The notes below the pieces were generated by a model, which had not been told where the DNA came from, made no database searches, and saw only the letters and a list, made by a program, of their open reading frames with translations. A stretch of DNA of 64,000 nt from Acinetobacter tianfuensis (GTDB lineage: Bacteria > Pseudomonadota > Gammaproteobacteria > Pseudomonadales > Moraxellaceae), in the NCBI RefSeq assembly GCF_003611465.1, contig NZ_RAXV01000008.1, positions 34,918 to 98,917 on the forward strand, written 5' to 3'. Of this stretch, positions 18,564-26,882 are shown piece after piece (position 1 is the stretch's first letter; every line of letters begins with the position of its first letter). The position numbers and the translations under genes are program-made.

Positions 18564-20060
18564 TTAGCGTAAATAATGTGTATTCGGCTGCTGAATAAAG
18601 CCTTGAAAGCGCTGAATTGAACCATGACTTTGCAGCAGCGCCGCCAGCGACAGAATATATTTATAGGCATTCAGCGCATTTTCAGCACGAAGAATGGAGA
18701 GATTATTTTGTGCATCAATGACCTGTGCTGCTGTTCCCATATCTTCTTTAAACGACAGCTGCTGAATGCGTAAATTTTCCTGCGCTGCGCTAAGGTTTTG
18801 CTGCAGCAGCAGATCACTTTGCTGAGCGGTGTTTAGCTCACTGTAAGCGCTATAAATGACTGTTTCCAGCTCTTGCTGAGTCTGTGCTGTCATAAGTTGA
18901 GCCGCATAGCGCTGCAGTTCGGCTGCCTGCACATTTTTATTTTTGTCTATGCCAGAAAACAAATTGTAGCGGGCAGCGACACCTACAATCCAGTTTTCGT
19001 GCTGGTCAAGGCTATATTCTCCAAATGCAAAAACACTGGGCTTTTTTGCAGCCTGCTGGGCGCTGACATTGACTTGGGCCAGCTGCGTATCAGTGCGCAG
19101 TTTTTGCATCAGTGCAGATTGTTCAGGCAGGCTTTTTAAAAGCTGACTTAGAGCAAGCTGATGATCTCTGTTAATAAACAGCGGCGTTGTTAATTCTGTA
19201 ATTTGGCTGCCATGCAGCATATTATTCAGCTTGAATAAACTGGCATCTAAGCTGGCATTTGCGTTGTGCAGTGATCTTGCTGCATTGTTGCGGGCCACTT
19301 CAAACTGCATGCGCTGGCCTTTGCTGATAAAGCCTTGTTTTTCCATTTTAAGCGCATTGGAGGTATGCTGCTGCATCGCTTCAAAATTATATAGACTGGA
19401 TGCGCGCAGCTGTTTTTGCAGCTGTACATTAAAATATGCCTGTATCAGCTCAAAACGCTGCAAGTCTTGCTGCTGCTGTGTATTCAGCTGACTGCGCTGC
19501 GCTTTCAGCTGAGCTGCAGTTTTGGCATTTTGAGTCATTCCGCCGGTATACAGCGGCATCATGAGTGATACAGTTGGGCGGATCGTTTGGTCATCCAGCG
19601 TCAATTGAGATGAATCTGGGATTAAGCCAACACCGTCATGAATAGGCTGTTTTAAACTCTCTTTCAGCGGATCTGAAATTGCACCTAAATTCAGCTCATC
19701 GATTTTATTGTTTACGCCATTAGTCAGCGACTGTTCCAAATTATTTTTTACTGCGCCTAGAGGAACATCCAGTTCATTATGAAATGCGTAAGCGCGTACA
19801 TTTAAATCTATGCGGGGCAAGCCAATGCCTTTAATTGCTTCAGCTTCCAGCTGAGAAGCCTGCTGCAGCGCCTGGTTAGCTTGGCTGCTGTATGCATTTT
19901 GCAAAATATTCTGTTCGGCTTGCTGATAGCTGATGCTGGCAGCCAGCAGTGCGGGAGAAGCGCAAAGGCAAAGCAGGCTCAAAAGACTGCGGCAGCTGCT
20001 ATAGCGGGCAGCAGCGGTGGTTATTTTTAATTTTTTTCGGTGTTGAAAATGTGCTGGCAT
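18564..20060 (-). CDS. TolC-like outer membrane efflux protein
   Basis: A 498-residue outer membrane factor. An N-terminal signal peptide (LLSLLCLCASPALLAA, after a basic start) is followed by two repeats of long Gln/Ala/Leu-rich helices, typical of the TolC trimeric tunnel. It is the first gene of the efflux operon, so expression of the whole pump probably starts in the gap to serC. A central section (SLMMPLYTGGMTQN) matches the TolC-family strand region. Substrate unknown. Confidence 0.88.
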   Translation of the reverse strand: MPAHFQHRKKLKITTAAARYSSCRSLLSLLCLCASPALLAASISYQQAEQNILQNAYSSQANQALQQASQLEAEAIKGIGLPRIDLNVRAYAFHNELDVPLGAVKNNLEQSLTNGVNNKIDELNLGAISDPLKESLKQPIHDGVGLIPDSSQLTLDDQTIRPTVSLMMPLYTGGMTQNAKTAAQLKAQRSQLNTQQQQDLQRFELIQAYFNVQLQKQLRASSLYNFEAMQQHTSNALKMEKQGFISKGQRMQFEVARNNAARSLHNANASLDASLFKLNNMLHGSQITELTTPLFINRDHQLALSQLLKSLPEQSALMQKLRTDTQLAQVNVSAQQAAKKPSVFAFGEYSLDQHENWIVGVAARYNLFSGIDKNKNVQAAELQRYAAQLMTAQTQQELETVIYSAYSELNTAQQSDLLLQQNLSAAQENLRIQQLSFKEDMGTAAQVIDAQNNLSILRAENALNAYKYILSLAALLQSHGSIQRFQGFIQQPNTHYLR

Positions 20061-20379
20061 TATTCTGGCTCATTCGCATGAATGTCTTTTATTATAGTTG
20101 ATACTAAACCGAACAGCGGCTTTGTCTGCTGAATATTTGCAGAGAATTGGCAAAGTTATTCCCTCATCACTCTTTTGGGGCGGCCTTTTTAATGTTTTAA
20201 GCGGATCTGCAGCTGCGGGCTCTAAAAAGTCTGTAAAAATTAAAATGCGGGTTTTATTGAAAATTTGACTGTAAATATTGCATTGGATTGGAATATTTAC
20301 AGCTGAATATACTGCAAGCGCTGGTGATCTGTGGTTAAATGCCATCATTTTATTGTGTTTCACTTTGAAAGGAAAAATC
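20061..20379. other. Divergent promoter region between efflux operon and serC
   Basis: About 320 bp that must hold promoters for both the minus-strand efflux operon and the plus-strand serC. I did not find a regulator gene or an obvious operator palindrome. Confidence 0.4.
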
Positions 20380-21459
20380 ATGCGCGCGTACAACTTCTGT
20401 GCTGGTCCTGCTGCATTGCCTACTGCCGTTTTAGAAAAAGCTCAAGCTGAGATGCTTGACTGGCAAGGCAAAGGCCTTTCCATTATGGAAATGAGTCACC
20501 GCAGTAAAGATTATGTTGCTGTCGCAGAGAAAGCTGAAGCGGATTTGCGCAAACTCATGAATATTCCAGATAACTATAAAGTACTGTTCTTACAAGGCGG
20601 CGCTTCACTTCAGTTTTCTGCTATTCCGCTGAATCTTTTGGGTAAAAACAGCAAAGCGGACTATATCCATACGGGTATCTGGTCTGAAAAAGCGTTAAAA
20701 GAAGCGCAGCGCTATGGTGACATCAATGTCATTGAAGCGGGCACAGCTGTAGACGGCAAGCTTGCGATTAAAGACCAAAGCGAATGGAATTTATCTGATG
20801 ATGCAGCTTATGTGCATTATGCAGATAACGAAACGATCGGCGGCATTCAGTTTGCAAATATTCCAGAAACGGATAAACCTTTAGTTGCTGACTTTTCTTC
20901 AAGCATCTTGTCTGCACCTTTAGATGTATCTAAGTTTGGCTTGATTTATGCTGGCGCACAAAAAAATATTGGCCCAGCGGGTTTAACGATTGTAATTGTG
21001 CGTGAAGATCTGCTTGATCAGTCTAAAGCTGAAATTCCAAGCATTTTGAAATATTCTTCACAAGCGAAGAATGATTCTATGGTGAATACGCCATCTACTT
21101 ATGCATGGTATTTATCAGGCTTAGTATTTGAGTGGCTGCTTGAGCAGGGCGGTGTAGACGCTATTTATAAAGCGAACTTGGCAAAAGCTGAATTGCTGTA
21201 TAACTATATTGACTCAAGTGATTTCTACGCAAACCCGATTGCTGTAGCAAACCGTTCAATCATGAACGTGCCTTTCACTTTAGCGAAACCTGAACTTGAG
21301 AAACAGTTCCTGCAAGAAGCTGAACAAAATAATTTGTTAAACCTTGCTGGCCATCGTTCAGTGGGCGGTATGCGTGCAAGTATTTACAATGCTGTACCGC
21401 TTGAAGGCGTACAGGCGCTTGTAAACTTCATGGATGATTTTGCTAAACGCAATGCATAA
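20380..21459 (+). CDS. serC: Phosphoserine aminotransferase SerC
   Basis: A 359-residue PLP aminotransferase converting 3-phosphohydroxypyruvate to phosphoserine (serine synthesis) and acting in pyridoxal phosphate synthesis. The start [14 protein letters not shown] at 20380 has a GAAAGGA ribosome site; the frame extends 34 codons further upstream but without conservation. [23 protein letters not shown], the PLP lysine in [12 protein letters not shown] and the C-terminal [16 protein letters not shown] are diagnostic. Confidence 0.96.
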   Translation: MRAYNFCAGPAALPTAVLEKAQAEMLDWQGKGLSIMEMSHRSKDYVAVAEKAEADLRKLMNIPDNYKVLFLQGGASLQFSAIPLNLLGKNSKADYIHTGIWSEKALKEAQRYGDINVIEAGTAVDGKLAIKDQSEWNLSDDAAYVHYADNETIGGIQFANIPETDKPLVADFSSSILSAPLDVSKFGLIYAGAQKNIGPAGLTIVIVREDLLDQSKAEIPSILKYSSQAKNDSMVNTPSTYAWYLSGLVFEWLLEQGGVDAIYKANLAKAELLYNYIDSSDFYANPIAVANRSIMNVPFTLAKPELEKQFLQEAEQNNLLNLAGHRSVGGMRASIYNAVPLEGVQALVNFMDDFAKRNA

Positions 21460-21473
21460 TTATTTATGCAATG

Positions 21474-21504
21474 AAAAAGCCCATCTTAAAGATGGGCTTT
21501 TTTT
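21474..21504. terminator. Terminator after serC
   Basis: AAAAAGCCCATCTT / AGATGGGCTTTTT, a long stem with a very short loop followed by T tract. Its symmetry lets it also serve the small minus-strand reading frame at 21519-21659. Confidence 0.9.
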
Positions 21505-21518
21505 ATATTCGATGAAAG

Positions 21519-21659
21519 TTAAAGGATAAAGGTATGCAGAATGAATGCACACATCAGCATGCCTAAAACAAAAAACAGGCAGGACATTGAATCGATTTGA
21601 TATCGAGAATTGAGCTGCGTTTCGACGGTCTGGATATTTTCTTCTTGCACGACTTTCAT
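21519..21659 (-). CDS. Possible 46-residue single-pass membrane protein
   Basis: The minus strand encodes MKVVQEENIQTVETQLNSRY, then a hydrophobic segment (SCLFFVLGMLMCAFILHTFIL) up to a TAA. The layout of a polar charged N-terminus and one C-terminal membrane helix is typical of real small membrane proteins. It converges on the serC terminator. The ribosome site is weak (CGGAAAA about 12 bp upstream), so this remains a candidate. Confidence 0.45.
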   Translation of the reverse strand: MKVVQEENIQTVETQLNSRYQIDSMSCLFFVLGMLMCAFILHTFIL

Positions 21660-22017
21660 AGATATTTATTTTCCGATCTATTTATCGTTAATTCCTATTT
21701 CTTAAATGCATTTTTATCATAAAAAATTGATTAAATAAAGTACTAAACTGAATGATGCTATAAACATATTTAGCCAGACTTAAAAATCGCTGCTGATTTC
21801 AATGAAAGCTGCTAATTTTCAACAGAATTTACAGTTTATAGATTATTTTAAATATTTTAATTTAGCTAAATTAAAGATTAATTTTTTAAAATAATTGAAT
21901 TTAAAATTGTGGATAAGTGTATTTTAAAATGAATTTAAAAACATTAACTGCACAAAAACTGTGGATATTTATAAAATAGATACAATTTTATAGCCTAAAA
22001 AAATAAGCGGGTTTTAA
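21660..22017. other. Very AT-rich gap with two DnaA-box-like sites
   Basis: No gene is supported. The segment is one of the most AT-rich in the window. It contains TGTGGATAA at 21908-21916, the exact complement of the DnaA box TTATCCACA, and TGTGGATAT at 21960-21968, one base different, in the same orientation. Confidence 0.45.
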
Positions 22018-22057
22018 AACAATAAAATTCTGATTTATCAGGATTTTATTGTTTTTT
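22018..22057. terminator. Long hairpin terminator
   Basis: AACAATAAAATTCTGA / TCAGGATTTTATTGTT pairs over 16 positions (one G-T pair) with a TTTA loop. It lies just past the end of the minus-strand gene that stops at 22074 and has U-tract-like flanks on both strands. Confidence 0.7.
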
Positions 22058-22073
22058 GGCTGAAAAGCTTTGG

Positions 22074-23003
22074 TTATGCTTTGCTGTAAATATTGGCTTG
22101 CAGCCATACATTGCCGCGGATGAACTGACCGATACTAAAGTCTTTAAATTGTGCATCACGGGTGGCAATCCGCATCAGGGTCGCGGGTTGATCACCTTCG
22201 TGAATAAGCGTCACATCATACAGCGTGTATTCCTGATCCATAAACTGCATAGCAGTTTTGCCGACAATGCTGCCTTGGAACCAAGCTTCATCTTCTTGAC
22301 CAAGGGTTTCGCCGTACAGGTAAGCGACCATTTTCGAGAAGTTAACAGTGACGGGCGCTTTGTCGTCTTCGGACTGCGGCTCCCAAGCATCCAGCAGCTC
22401 TTGCAGGTTTTCAGGCGCAACACCATTATTGGCCGCTAAAATATCATTTAAGGCGCGGTGGTGTTTGATCGATGCAGGATCATCGACCACCAGCTGCTCA
22501 TGTTCGGTTACAGCTTCAAGCTGATAAGCCCAGCCATTCAGCTGTACTGCATATTCTTGATCATGCTGATATTGGTTGTGGTTAACGCTATATAGGCTGT
22601 CATAAGCATAGACAACACTGCCGCTGCCGACATTTAGCTGTAAGACTGCTTGGGTATTGGTTTTACAGGTAATGATGCGTTCAATTTTGGCTTTGACTTT
22701 ATATGGGCTGTCAAAGCATGGAAAAGCAGTTTTCACAGATTTAGGCTTATTGTTTTCAACTGCAATCACTTGGCTAAGCTGAACAGAAGCTTTGCTTGGC
22801 CCTTGAATTAGCCATGTTTCAGCATCCATGTCGTTTTCTTCAGCACAAAGACCCATTGGCATGATGGGGGCATCAAGCGCTTGACCTAGCCATTTTGGCA
22901 CATCAGCAGCAGGCTGGTCTGTCAGCAGGTTCCAGTGTTCAATGTGGCTGCCGAAGTTATGATCTTCAATGGTGATGATTTCAGGTCTGTTTTGATTTTT
23001 CAT
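22074..23003 (-). CDS. Hypothetical protein, about 309 residues
   Basis: A soluble acidic protein with no signal peptide or membrane segment. I do not recognise a domain. It begins MKNQNRPEIITIEDHNFGSH and shows strand-rich segments in the middle (QAVLQLNVGSGSVVYAYDSLY) and at the C-terminus (LYDVTLIHEG...ATLMRIATRD...FIRGNVWLQ), suggesting two beta domains. ATG 23003 is chosen; a GTG two codons earlier is possible. Composition resembles neighbouring core genes, unlike the AT-rich cassette that follows. Confidence 0.75.
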   Translation of the reverse strand: MKNQNRPEIITIEDHNFGSHIEHWNLLTDQPAADVPKWLGQALDAPIMPMGLCAEENDMDAETWLIQGPSKASVQLSQVIAVENNKPKSVKTAFPCFDSPYKVKAKIERIITCKTNTQAVLQLNVGSGSVVYAYDSLYSVNHNQYQHDQEYAVQLNGWAYQLEAVTEHEQLVVDDPASIKHHRALNDILAANNGVAPENLQELLDAWEPQSEDDKAPVTVNFSKMVAYLYGETLGQEDEAWFQGSIVGKTAMQFMDQEYTLYDVTLIHEGDQPATLMRIATRDAQFKDFSIGQFIRGNVWLQANIYSKA

Positions 23004-23009
23004 ATTCAC

Positions 23010-23372
23010 AATTGATGCTGGATTGTTATCTAAGTATTAAATCGAGGGTTATTTTCAATTTTCAAGTCTATAGCGCTAAATATTCCATAACATGACACTT
23101 TTTTCTGTCTACAGCATGTAAAAAGTGAATGAATAGTGAGATACGTTCAGAATACTGATGAGCAATACCAGTGACAGATGGCTATGCGTTCCTTGTTCAT
23201 TTTTCTGCTTTATTGTTCAATCACGCTGCATGATGCTGTGAAACATTGTTTACATATTCAATGTGGAACATGGAAAATCGTCAAAAAAATGAATAAGTAG
23301 GTTTGGGGTTTTTAGTAATAAGGTATTGAAAAATATGTAATAAATTGAATATTTCGTGTAGCGTGTATTATG
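23010..23372. other. Intergenic gap with no recognised feature
   Basis: About 360 AT-rich bases between a core hypothetical gene and the PAAR cassette. I see no reading frame with a ribosome site. It probably marks one border of the accessory segment. Confidence 0.4.
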
Positions 23373-23876
23373 TTAATTTAACTTTAAACATTGAGATCCA
23401 TTAATTAAATCTGGATCATTTTTCAAAAGATTTAAATATTCACTTTGCAACACAAAAGTTTTACTCAAGGTTGTATCATATCGTTTTGCTAATTCTTTTC
23501 TTTCCAAATGATTCTGATATTTTTTCAAAAATTTATTAATAATACACATTGAATCAATAGCATCTCCCGATATTAACCTGTAACTTGTAATGTCTTTCTT
23601 ATAGTCTACCCCCCCCATATCATAAGTATTAAAAAGTGATTCAATTTCACTCAAAGCATATAAATATAAGTGATCGTTAACTTCCGAAGGTTTTTCCGAA
23701 TTTTTATATGCAGCTCGATATACAAAGCTTGCACTTTCTAGACTACTTGAAATAGCCATAATTTTTGTTTGTACTATTTGTTTATCTAACTCGCCTTCAT
23801 CGATTGTATTTTTTTTAGCGTTAGAGCAAGAAGAAAGAAGCATAGAGCAAATTAATAGAGAGAAGATCTTTTTCAT
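23373..23876 (-). CDS. Small lipoprotein, last gene of PAAR cassette (possible immunity protein)
   Basis: A 167-residue protein with a lipoprotein signal (MKKIFSLLICSMLLSSCSN, lipobox ending LSSC). The mature part is mostly helical and charged, with two further cysteines. Its ATG overlaps the stop of the upstream gene by one base (TAATG), so the two are translated together. A lipoprotein directly behind a putative effector fits a periplasmic immunity protein, but that is inference from position only. Composition is more AT-rich than core neighbours. Confidence 0.7.
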   Translation of the reverse strand: MKKIFSLLICSMLLSSCSNAKKNTIDEGELDKQIVQTKIMAISSSLESASFVYRAAYKNSEKPSEVNDHLYLYALSEIESLFNTYDMGGVDYKKDITSYRLISGDAIDSMCIINKFLKKYQNHLERKELAKRYDTTLSKTFVLQSEYLNLLKNDPDLINGSQCLKLN

Positions 23877-24559
23877 TAATACGTTCCATCAAATTTTTCA
23901 AATTCTTCTTTTCTAGGAGTTCTGTAGCCTTCTGAAACAGCAAAACTATGAGCTTGCTTATTCCAGCTTTTTCCAAAAATCATCGTATACAATCTTTCAC
24001 TAATCATAAAAGGACCACCATTTTTTAGAATTTGTCCAGCTTTACCGACATATTCTGCTTTGGAGAACATACCATAGCCAGCTGGCGTAAGCTGAATGAT
24101 ATCTTCCTTATTTTTATAATGAGCAGCAACTCGAATTTTAAATGTATCTTTTAATAATTCAGTGGCTGCTATCAGTGCTTTGTCTTTACTAACCTTAGTC
24201 ATATATGTAGCAAATTTGAGATACATCATTGTGTGAAAATATTCAGTATAAATAAATCCAGGTGTATCTTTCTCAATTTGCCTTAAATCAAACTCCAAAC
24301 CGAATCTTAAAGCCATATCATATTCAAAGGGTTGTCGTCTCTTAATATGATCCCAAAGATGCTGTGGAATACAAAAAGTATAAGGTACTATTTGCTTCAC
24401 TTTAATTAAGTTTTGCCAACCTTCACATGCTGTAAGAAATTCATCATCAGCTCGGCACATGTTGACTGTTCCTTTTAAATCAATTCGTTCCGCTGCTTGA
24501 GCCTGAATAGGAGTTTTATCGTAATTGCTATGATAGATTAAGCGGCCAGTATCACTCAT
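23876..24559 (-). CDS. Unrecognised 227-residue protein downstream of PAAR (candidate T6SS effector)
   Basis: A soluble protein without signal peptide or membrane helix, starting MSDTGRLIYHSNYDKTP. I do not recognise its fold or an active-site motif. It follows the PAAR gene by 18 bp with a good ribosome site (AGGAAAA) and is coupled to a lipoprotein gene by a one-base overlap. In type VI secretion cassettes this slot usually holds a toxin loaded onto the PAAR tip, with immunity next to it. A structural or adaptor role is equally open. Confidence 0.7.
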   Translation of the reverse strand: MSDTGRLIYHSNYDKTPIQAQAAERIDLKGTVNMCRADDEFLTACEGWQNLIKVKQIVPYTFCIPQHLWDHIKRRQPFEYDMALRFGLEFDLRQIEKDTPGFIYTEYFHTMMYLKFATYMTKVSKDKALIAATELLKDTFKIRVAAHYKNKEDIIQLTPAGYGMFSKAEYVGKAGQILKNGGPFMISERLYTMIFGKSWNKQAHSFAVSEGYRTPRKEEFEKFDGTY

Positions 24560-24577
24560 TTTTTTTCCTAGTATTAT

Positions 24578-25135
24578 TTATAAGGGATCTAATGTCTTCG
24601 ACAAGTCCAACGTTATAAGTTCAATAGCTTCTGGCTGATGCTCGCTTTCGTAAATTGCTGTCATGCCATTTTCATCTGTATAGCCTTGAACTAATAATTC
24701 CCCTGATTCTTTGCTATAAAGTTCATACAACATATCTGAAAGTAATTCCTGAGAATCTTCATCTATAATTTTGAACTGAATTTTATGGATTTCTTTCGCA
24801 ATATCCTCAACCAAACTACTCATGATAGGTGTGGTTTTTGTTGAGATACTAGAAGTAGAACTAGCTCCACCGCTTGTGCCAACAACATGAACTTGTTTTG
24901 GCATTAGAGTAGCACCACATGTGAACTTATCACCGACATAAGCGACTGCTTTACCATCAAAAATCACATGGTCATTGCTTTTAATCAAAGTAGACCACGT
25001 TTTACATTTTGGACAAGCAAAACCATCTCCCGCACGAAGAAATAAATTCCCCATTTGTGAGCTTCGAGATTGAGTGGATATCACAGTTCCACCATGACTT
25101 GTTGTAGAACCGTGGATGCCAAAACCTTTAGTCAT
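24578..25135 (-). CDS. PAAR domain protein (T6SS spike tip) with C-terminal extension
   Basis: A 185-residue protein with an N-terminal PAAR domain at about residues 1-90 (GFGIHGSTTSHGGTVI, FACPKCKTWSTL, HVIFDGKAVAYVGDKFTCGA). PAAR proteins sharpen the VgrG spike and carry effectors. A Ser/Thr-rich linker leads to a C-terminal extension (about 115-185) with YELYSKESGELLVQGYTDENGMT, a beta-sandwich-like segment common in PAAR extensions. ATG 25135 overlaps the stop of the previous gene (ATGACTAA) and has GGAG upstream; an in-frame ATG at 25150 is less likely. Confidence 0.85.
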   Translation of the reverse strand: MTKGFGIHGSTTSHGGTVISTQSRSSQMGNLFLRAGDGFACPKCKTWSTLIKSNDHVIFDGKAVAYVGDKFTCGATLMPKQVHVVGTSGGASSTSSISTKTTPIMSSLVEDIAKEIHKIQFKIIDEDSQELLSDMLYELYSKESGELLVQGYTDENGMTAIYESEHQPEAIELITLDLSKTLDPL

Positions 25136-25577
25136 TATTTGAATCTCCATAAACTGAAGTCATAAACTCTTCTGGAATCATCGCATTATGATATAGATGT
25201 AAGACATGAGAGGTCATCGGACTATCAATAATTTCATCACCATTTTCTAATGGTGAACCAATAAGTGCTGCGGATCGATTATAAACAGTGATGGCACTAC
25301 CGGCGCCAGAGATAATTTTTGCCGTTGAACCATCAGCATATATCGCTTCATCACCTACTAAAGCTAAAGAAATACCTTTAACTTTATAAGTATCAGTAGA
25401 GGCTCTGATTAATCCACCTTTTTTCGTTTTAGCACCATTAAATGCAGTAAAAAATTTGGTATACGGCTTATTATTCCAATAGAGTTGTTCTGCTTGGTGA
25501 ATCTTTTGAGTATCATCTTGAGAAAGCTTTTTTAACTGCTCTTCTGGCAGTTCATGCAAAAGTAAAAAATTATTCAT
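25128..25577 (-). CDS. PAAR-like domain protein
   Basis: A 149-residue protein whose middle (about residues 50-120) looks PAAR-like: GGLIRASTDTYKVKGISLALVGDEAIYADGSTAKIISGAG, followed by a GSPLENGDEI turn. The N-terminal 45 residues are helical and charged. Having two PAAR-type proteins in tandem is notable. Its ATG overlaps the end of the upstream, frameshifted DUF2750 gene (ATGAATAA) and its stop overlaps the next gene, so the whole set was built as one coupled operon. Confidence 0.75.
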   Translation of the reverse strand: MNNFLLLHELPEEQLKKLSQDDTQKIHQAEQLYWNNKPYTKFFTAFNGAKTKKGGLIRASTDTYKVKGISLALVGDEAIYADGSTAKIISGAGSAITVYNRSAALIGSPLENGDEIIDSPMTSHVLHLYHNAMIPEEFMTSVYGDSNND

Positions 25578-26000
25578 ATAGAGAAAGTTCAGTATTTAAA
25601 TGACAAACAAATTCTTCAACAGTGGGGATTACTCCCGCATCATCTACAGTTGGAAAAATACAGAATTTAATATTTTTTTCTAAAAAATGTGGCAAATATT
25701 CATCTATAAATTGCTCAATGCCCAGCCAGGTTGGTTGAAAACTTTCCCAACCATTAACTCTACATAAGTTGGCATATTCTTCTGCAGGCCAAAGCGGTAA
25801 AATAAGTTTGAATTATCATCTTGAAGATAGGCGTACTCACCGCCAATGGGGCTATCTTCTAAGTCGCCATCATACTCCTCGCTTTTATATAACATCCAAA
25901 TTTGATCACTACCAACAGTTTCTTTAATAAAATGAGAATATTTCTCAGGCGCAGGTAAGTTTAAAATGGCCTGAATTTGTTTTTGTAATAAGTTTGACAT
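25570..26000 (-). pseudogene. DUF2750 family gene broken by a one-base frameshift
   Basis: The ATG at 26000 opens a frame starting MSNLLQKQIQAILNLPAPEK with YSHFIKETVGSDQIW, typical of DUF2750. This frame ends at 25704 in nonsense sequence. From about 25797 the neighbouring frame continues the family exactly: PLWPAEEYANLCRVNGWESF, LGIEQFIDEYLPHFLEKNI, FCIFPTVDDAGVIPTVEEF and a C-terminal ELSLYE, stopping at 25570. Adding one T to the TTTT run at 25799-25802 would rejoin them (NLFLPLWP). The restored stop overlaps the next ATG. Either a real frameshift or a homopolymer sequencing error. DUF2750 function is unknown. Confidence 0.85.
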
Positions 26001-26405
26001 TAAATTTATATCCTTAATAGTTGCTTGTTTTGCTATTTCTATTATGTTTATGCTGAAGTTTAGGCAAAGTAATCCTAGACAGGATTATGGACAACCGACT
26101 CCCTTAAATGAAATACCCAAATTAAGCGTATTTTTAGTCATAACTTAATCTGCTGCTTATGTTTATTTGGATAAACATATTTCATAAGTTTGACTGATGC
26201 TATTCGAATAATTCGCCAGCAGATGGTTACTCTTAATCAATTACTGAAGCCAAAATTTGAAGATTTTATTATTTTAAATCAATTGTTTGTTAATGATAGA
26301 TGGTGCTTTGTCAAATTTTGAGAAAGCAATGCATTAAATAGAGCAATATCACGTATTTCTATCATCTAAATTTGTTAAAATACTGATCATACTTTTGTAC
26401 TGGAA
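26001..26405. other. AT-rich gap upstream of the PAAR cassette
   Basis: No gene is supported. It lies between the divergent cassette and the yaiI-type gene and holds an AT-rich hairpin, TATGTTTAT / ATAAACATA, at 26158-26179. No VgrG remnant was seen in either strand. Confidence 0.4.
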
Positions 26406-26882
26406 GTGATTGTGCTGCCATTTAAACTTTGGGTAGATGCAGATGCATTACCTAAAATTTTGCGTGAAGTGATTATTCGCGCATCAGACCGTTATCAGCT
26501 GGAAGTTACTTTTGTTGCGAATCAAAACGTAGGCATCACGCCATCGGTACGAATTAATTCAATTCAGGTCATGAGCGGTGCAGATGCGGCGGATAAAGAA
26601 ATCATCGATCGAATGAAAGAACACGATATTGTGATGACGCAAGATATTCCGCTGGCGGCGCAAGTGATTGAAAAGGGGGGTATCGCCATTCATCCGCGCG
26701 GTGAGGTGTATACTGTCGCCAATGTCAAAGCGCGATTACATTTGCGTGACTTTATGGACAGTCTGCGTGGCGCAGGCGTGCAAACAGGCGGGCCGCCGCC
26801 TATTTCAGAGCGTGACAAGCGCGAGTTTTCCAGCAGTCTGGATCAAACGATTTTAAAACAAAAGCGTAAAACTTCAATTTGA
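26406..26882 (+). CDS. YaiI/YqxD family protein (DUF188)
   Basis: A protein of about 158 residues matching E. coli Yai[74 protein letters not shown] and [18 protein letters not shown]. The family has a PIN-like fold with conserved aspartates and is thought to be nuclease-like, but its role is not established. No ATG lies at the start; GTG at 26406 or, better spaced from GGAAG, GTG at 26412 begins it. Its stop overlaps the next ATG (TGATG). Confidence 0.9.
   Translation: MIVLPFKLWVDADALPKILREVIIRASDRYQLEVTFVANQNVGITPSVRINSIQVMSGADAADKEIIDRMKEHDIVMTQDIPLAAQVIEKGGIAIHPRGEVYTVANVKARLHLRDFMDSLRGAGVQTGGPPPISERDKREFSSSLDQTILKQKRKTSI

Noticed and set aside
21660..22017. Chromosomal replication origin, suggested by DnaA-box-like sites in AT-rich DNA
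   Set aside because: Only two boxes, and no dnaA, dnaN, rpmH or gidA nearby. oriC in this group is expected at dnaA.
22056..22439. A 127-codon plus-strand frame opposite the 309-residue hypothetical gene
   Set aside because: The minus-strand gene has core-like composition and a terminator; the plus frame has no start signals.
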